Shown one piece after another: positions 32,262 to 33,288 of a DNA stretch of 33,288 nucleotides. The translations under genes and the position numbers were made by a program. The notes beneath the pieces were generated by a model. That model was not told the DNA's origin. It saw only the letters and a list, made by a program, of their open reading frames with translations, and ran no database searches. Source of the DNA: Anderseniella sp. GTDB taxonomy: Bacteria > Pseudomonadota > Alphaproteobacteria > Rhizobiales > Aestuariivirgaceae. Numbering within the stretch: position 1 is the stretch's first letter; the number at the start of each line of letters is the position of its first letter. Location: positions 1-33,288 of the forward strand of contig DAOUPT010000036.1 in assembly GCA_030626025.1 (NCBI GenBank), written 5' to 3'.

Positions 32262-33288
32262 CAGGCAATTCCTCTTTGCGCTTGGCCATGAAGCTTTTTA
32301 GTGATTCCTCAATAGCCGGGTCAAGGTCCGGTGCCACATAGGAGGCCAATTGTTCTTTGAAAATAGCATTGGCCCTGGCCGCGGCGTCTTTTTCCCCTTC
32401 GCTTGACCATTGCTCATAAGAATTGTTGTCAGCGATGGTGGAGCGATAAAACGCTGTCTCGAAATTGGCTTGCGTGTGAGCAGTGCCAAGGTGATGGCGG
32501 CTTTCCTCGGGAGGTAGGTCGCCAATCTCTTGAATAACATCAAGGGCCAGACCGTTCTCGGACAAATCAATCCCGGCCGCCATTTGTTGCATAATCCCAA
32601 GTTGGTCACAGTCGATAATGAATTTCTCATAGGACGACACCAACCCGCCTTCCAGCCACCCGGCCGAATGCAGGGCAAAGTTCACACCGGCCATCACCGT
32701 CGGGATAATGGTGTTGGAACTTTCATGAGCCGCCTGGGCATCTGGCAGTTTTGAGCCACACAGGGAACCACCGGAACGGAACGGCAGGTTGAGCCGCCGG
32801 GCCAGTTGGGCCGCACCATAAAGAACAAGTGCTGGTTCCGGTGTACCAAAAGTCGGCGCGCCTGATTGCATCGACATCGAAGCGGCAAAGGTGCCAAACA
32901 CCACCGGCGCACCAGGGCGACATAATTGCGTTAAACCAGCCCCGGCCATCACTTCAGCCAAAACCTGGGTCAGCGTTCCAGCCACAGAAACCGGCGACAT
33001 GGCCCCGGCCAGAATAAACGGCGAAACCACGCAGGCCTGACCCGAGCGTGCATAGGATTTAAGCGCCCCCAGCATGGTGCCGTCAAAAATCATCGGTGAG
33101 TTGGCGTTGATCAGATTGATCAGTACACAATTTTGCTCAACAAAATCATCACCAAAAACCAGCTTGGCCATGGCAATGGAATCATCGGCCCGTTCCGGCG
33201 CTGTCACCGAGCCCATGAACGGTTTGTCGCTGTAGCGAATGTGGCTGTAAACCATATCAAGGTGACGGGTAGGAACAGAAACATCAAC
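32254..33288 (-). CDS. Second MttB-family methyltransferase, cut by the window edge
   Basis: The frame is open to the last base, so the N-terminus (roughly 170-180 residues, by comparison with the 522-residue copy) lies outside. The 344 residues seen contain PMIFDGTMLGALKSYARSGQ, PFILAGAMSPVSVAGTLTQVLAE and SGGSLCGSKLPDAQAAHESSNT, which match the barrel of MttB proteins. No in-frame TAG is present. It is clearly divergent from the copy at 24574, so the two probably take different methylated amines. Confidence 0.9.
   Translation of the reverse strand, partial: VDVSVPTRHLDMVYSHIRYSDKPFMGSVTAPERADDSIAMAKLVFGDDFVEQNCVLINLINANSPMIFDGTMLGALKSYARSGQACVVSPFILAGAMSPVSVAGTLTQVLAEVMAGAGLTQLCRPGAPVVFGTFAASMSMQSGAPTFGTPEPALVLYGAAQLARRLNLPFRSGGSLCGSKLPDAQAAHESSNTIIPTVMAGVNFALHSAGWLEGGLVSSYEKFIIDCDQLGIMQQMAAGIDLSENGLALDVIQEIGDLPPEESRHHLGTAHTQANFETAFYRSTIADNNSYEQWSSEGEKDAAARANAIFKEQLASYVAPDLDPAIEESLKSFMAKRKEELPDA

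Overview
The window looks like a chromosomal segment from an alphaproteobacterium, most likely a member of the Hyphomicrobiales (Rhizobiales). This is inferred from protein character, from the block Ppx/GppA - RlmE - GuaB - MAPEG - RsmB-type methyltransferase, from the PleC/PdhS-like histidine kinase, and from C1 genes (MttB-type methyltransferases, DUF1638, split methylene-THF reductase) that are common in that order. No species can be named. No tRNA, rRNA, CRISPR array or prophage was seen.

Layout. 1-2960 is accessory-like: a terminator, four structured repeat segments (two single units and the two halves of a split copy), a cytosolic NMT1/THI5-like binding protein, and a broken IS630 element that sits inside one repeat copy between TA dinucleotides. 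2964-4914 holds a LysE-type exporter and a divergent TetR / NAD(P)-binding protein pair with three operator-like palindromes between them. 4993-10100 is a minus-strand series: histidine kinase, HerA-like ATPase, a JmjC/cupin-like hydroxylase gene split by a TGA, a truncated FemAB/GNAT-like gene, and a secreted DUF302 protein. 10278-15568 is the plus-strand housekeeping block. 15570-18426 has a YbaN-like membrane protein, an exported Trp/Gly/Ser/Pro repeat protein that resembles sulfur-globule proteins, the best-preserved repeat copy, and an ECF sigma / anti-sigma pair. 18451-20124 is a TetR repressor divergent from a TusA-DsrE2 sulfur-relay operon, with a palindrome placed between its -35 and -10. 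20223-22058 holds small secreted or unknown proteins and an HSL-type esterase.

22275-26142 is a minus-strand operon of a non-pyrrolysine MttB-family methyltransferase, RsmJ and a SulP transporter. It is followed by a DEAD-box helicase and an HxlR regulator, and then by two tandem, clearly paralogous Tat-exported Cys/His proteins with a shared CxHxH...CPxCG pattern. From 29357 to the right edge lies a one-carbon region: DUF1638, a Cys-rich methylene-THF reductase C-terminal-domain protein, MetF, a GFA/CENP-V-like zinc protein and a second MttB cut by the window edge. The simplest reading is corrinoid-dependent demethylation of a methylated amine, with the methyl group passed to tetrahydrofolate and oxidised through MetF. 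The corrinoid protein and its reactivase would have to lie outside the window.

The most unusual items are the modular inverted-repeat family (one copy with perfect 10-bp termini, one carrying the IS630), the tandem Tat Cys/His proteins, and the combination of TusA/DsrE2 with a sulfur-globule-like protein.
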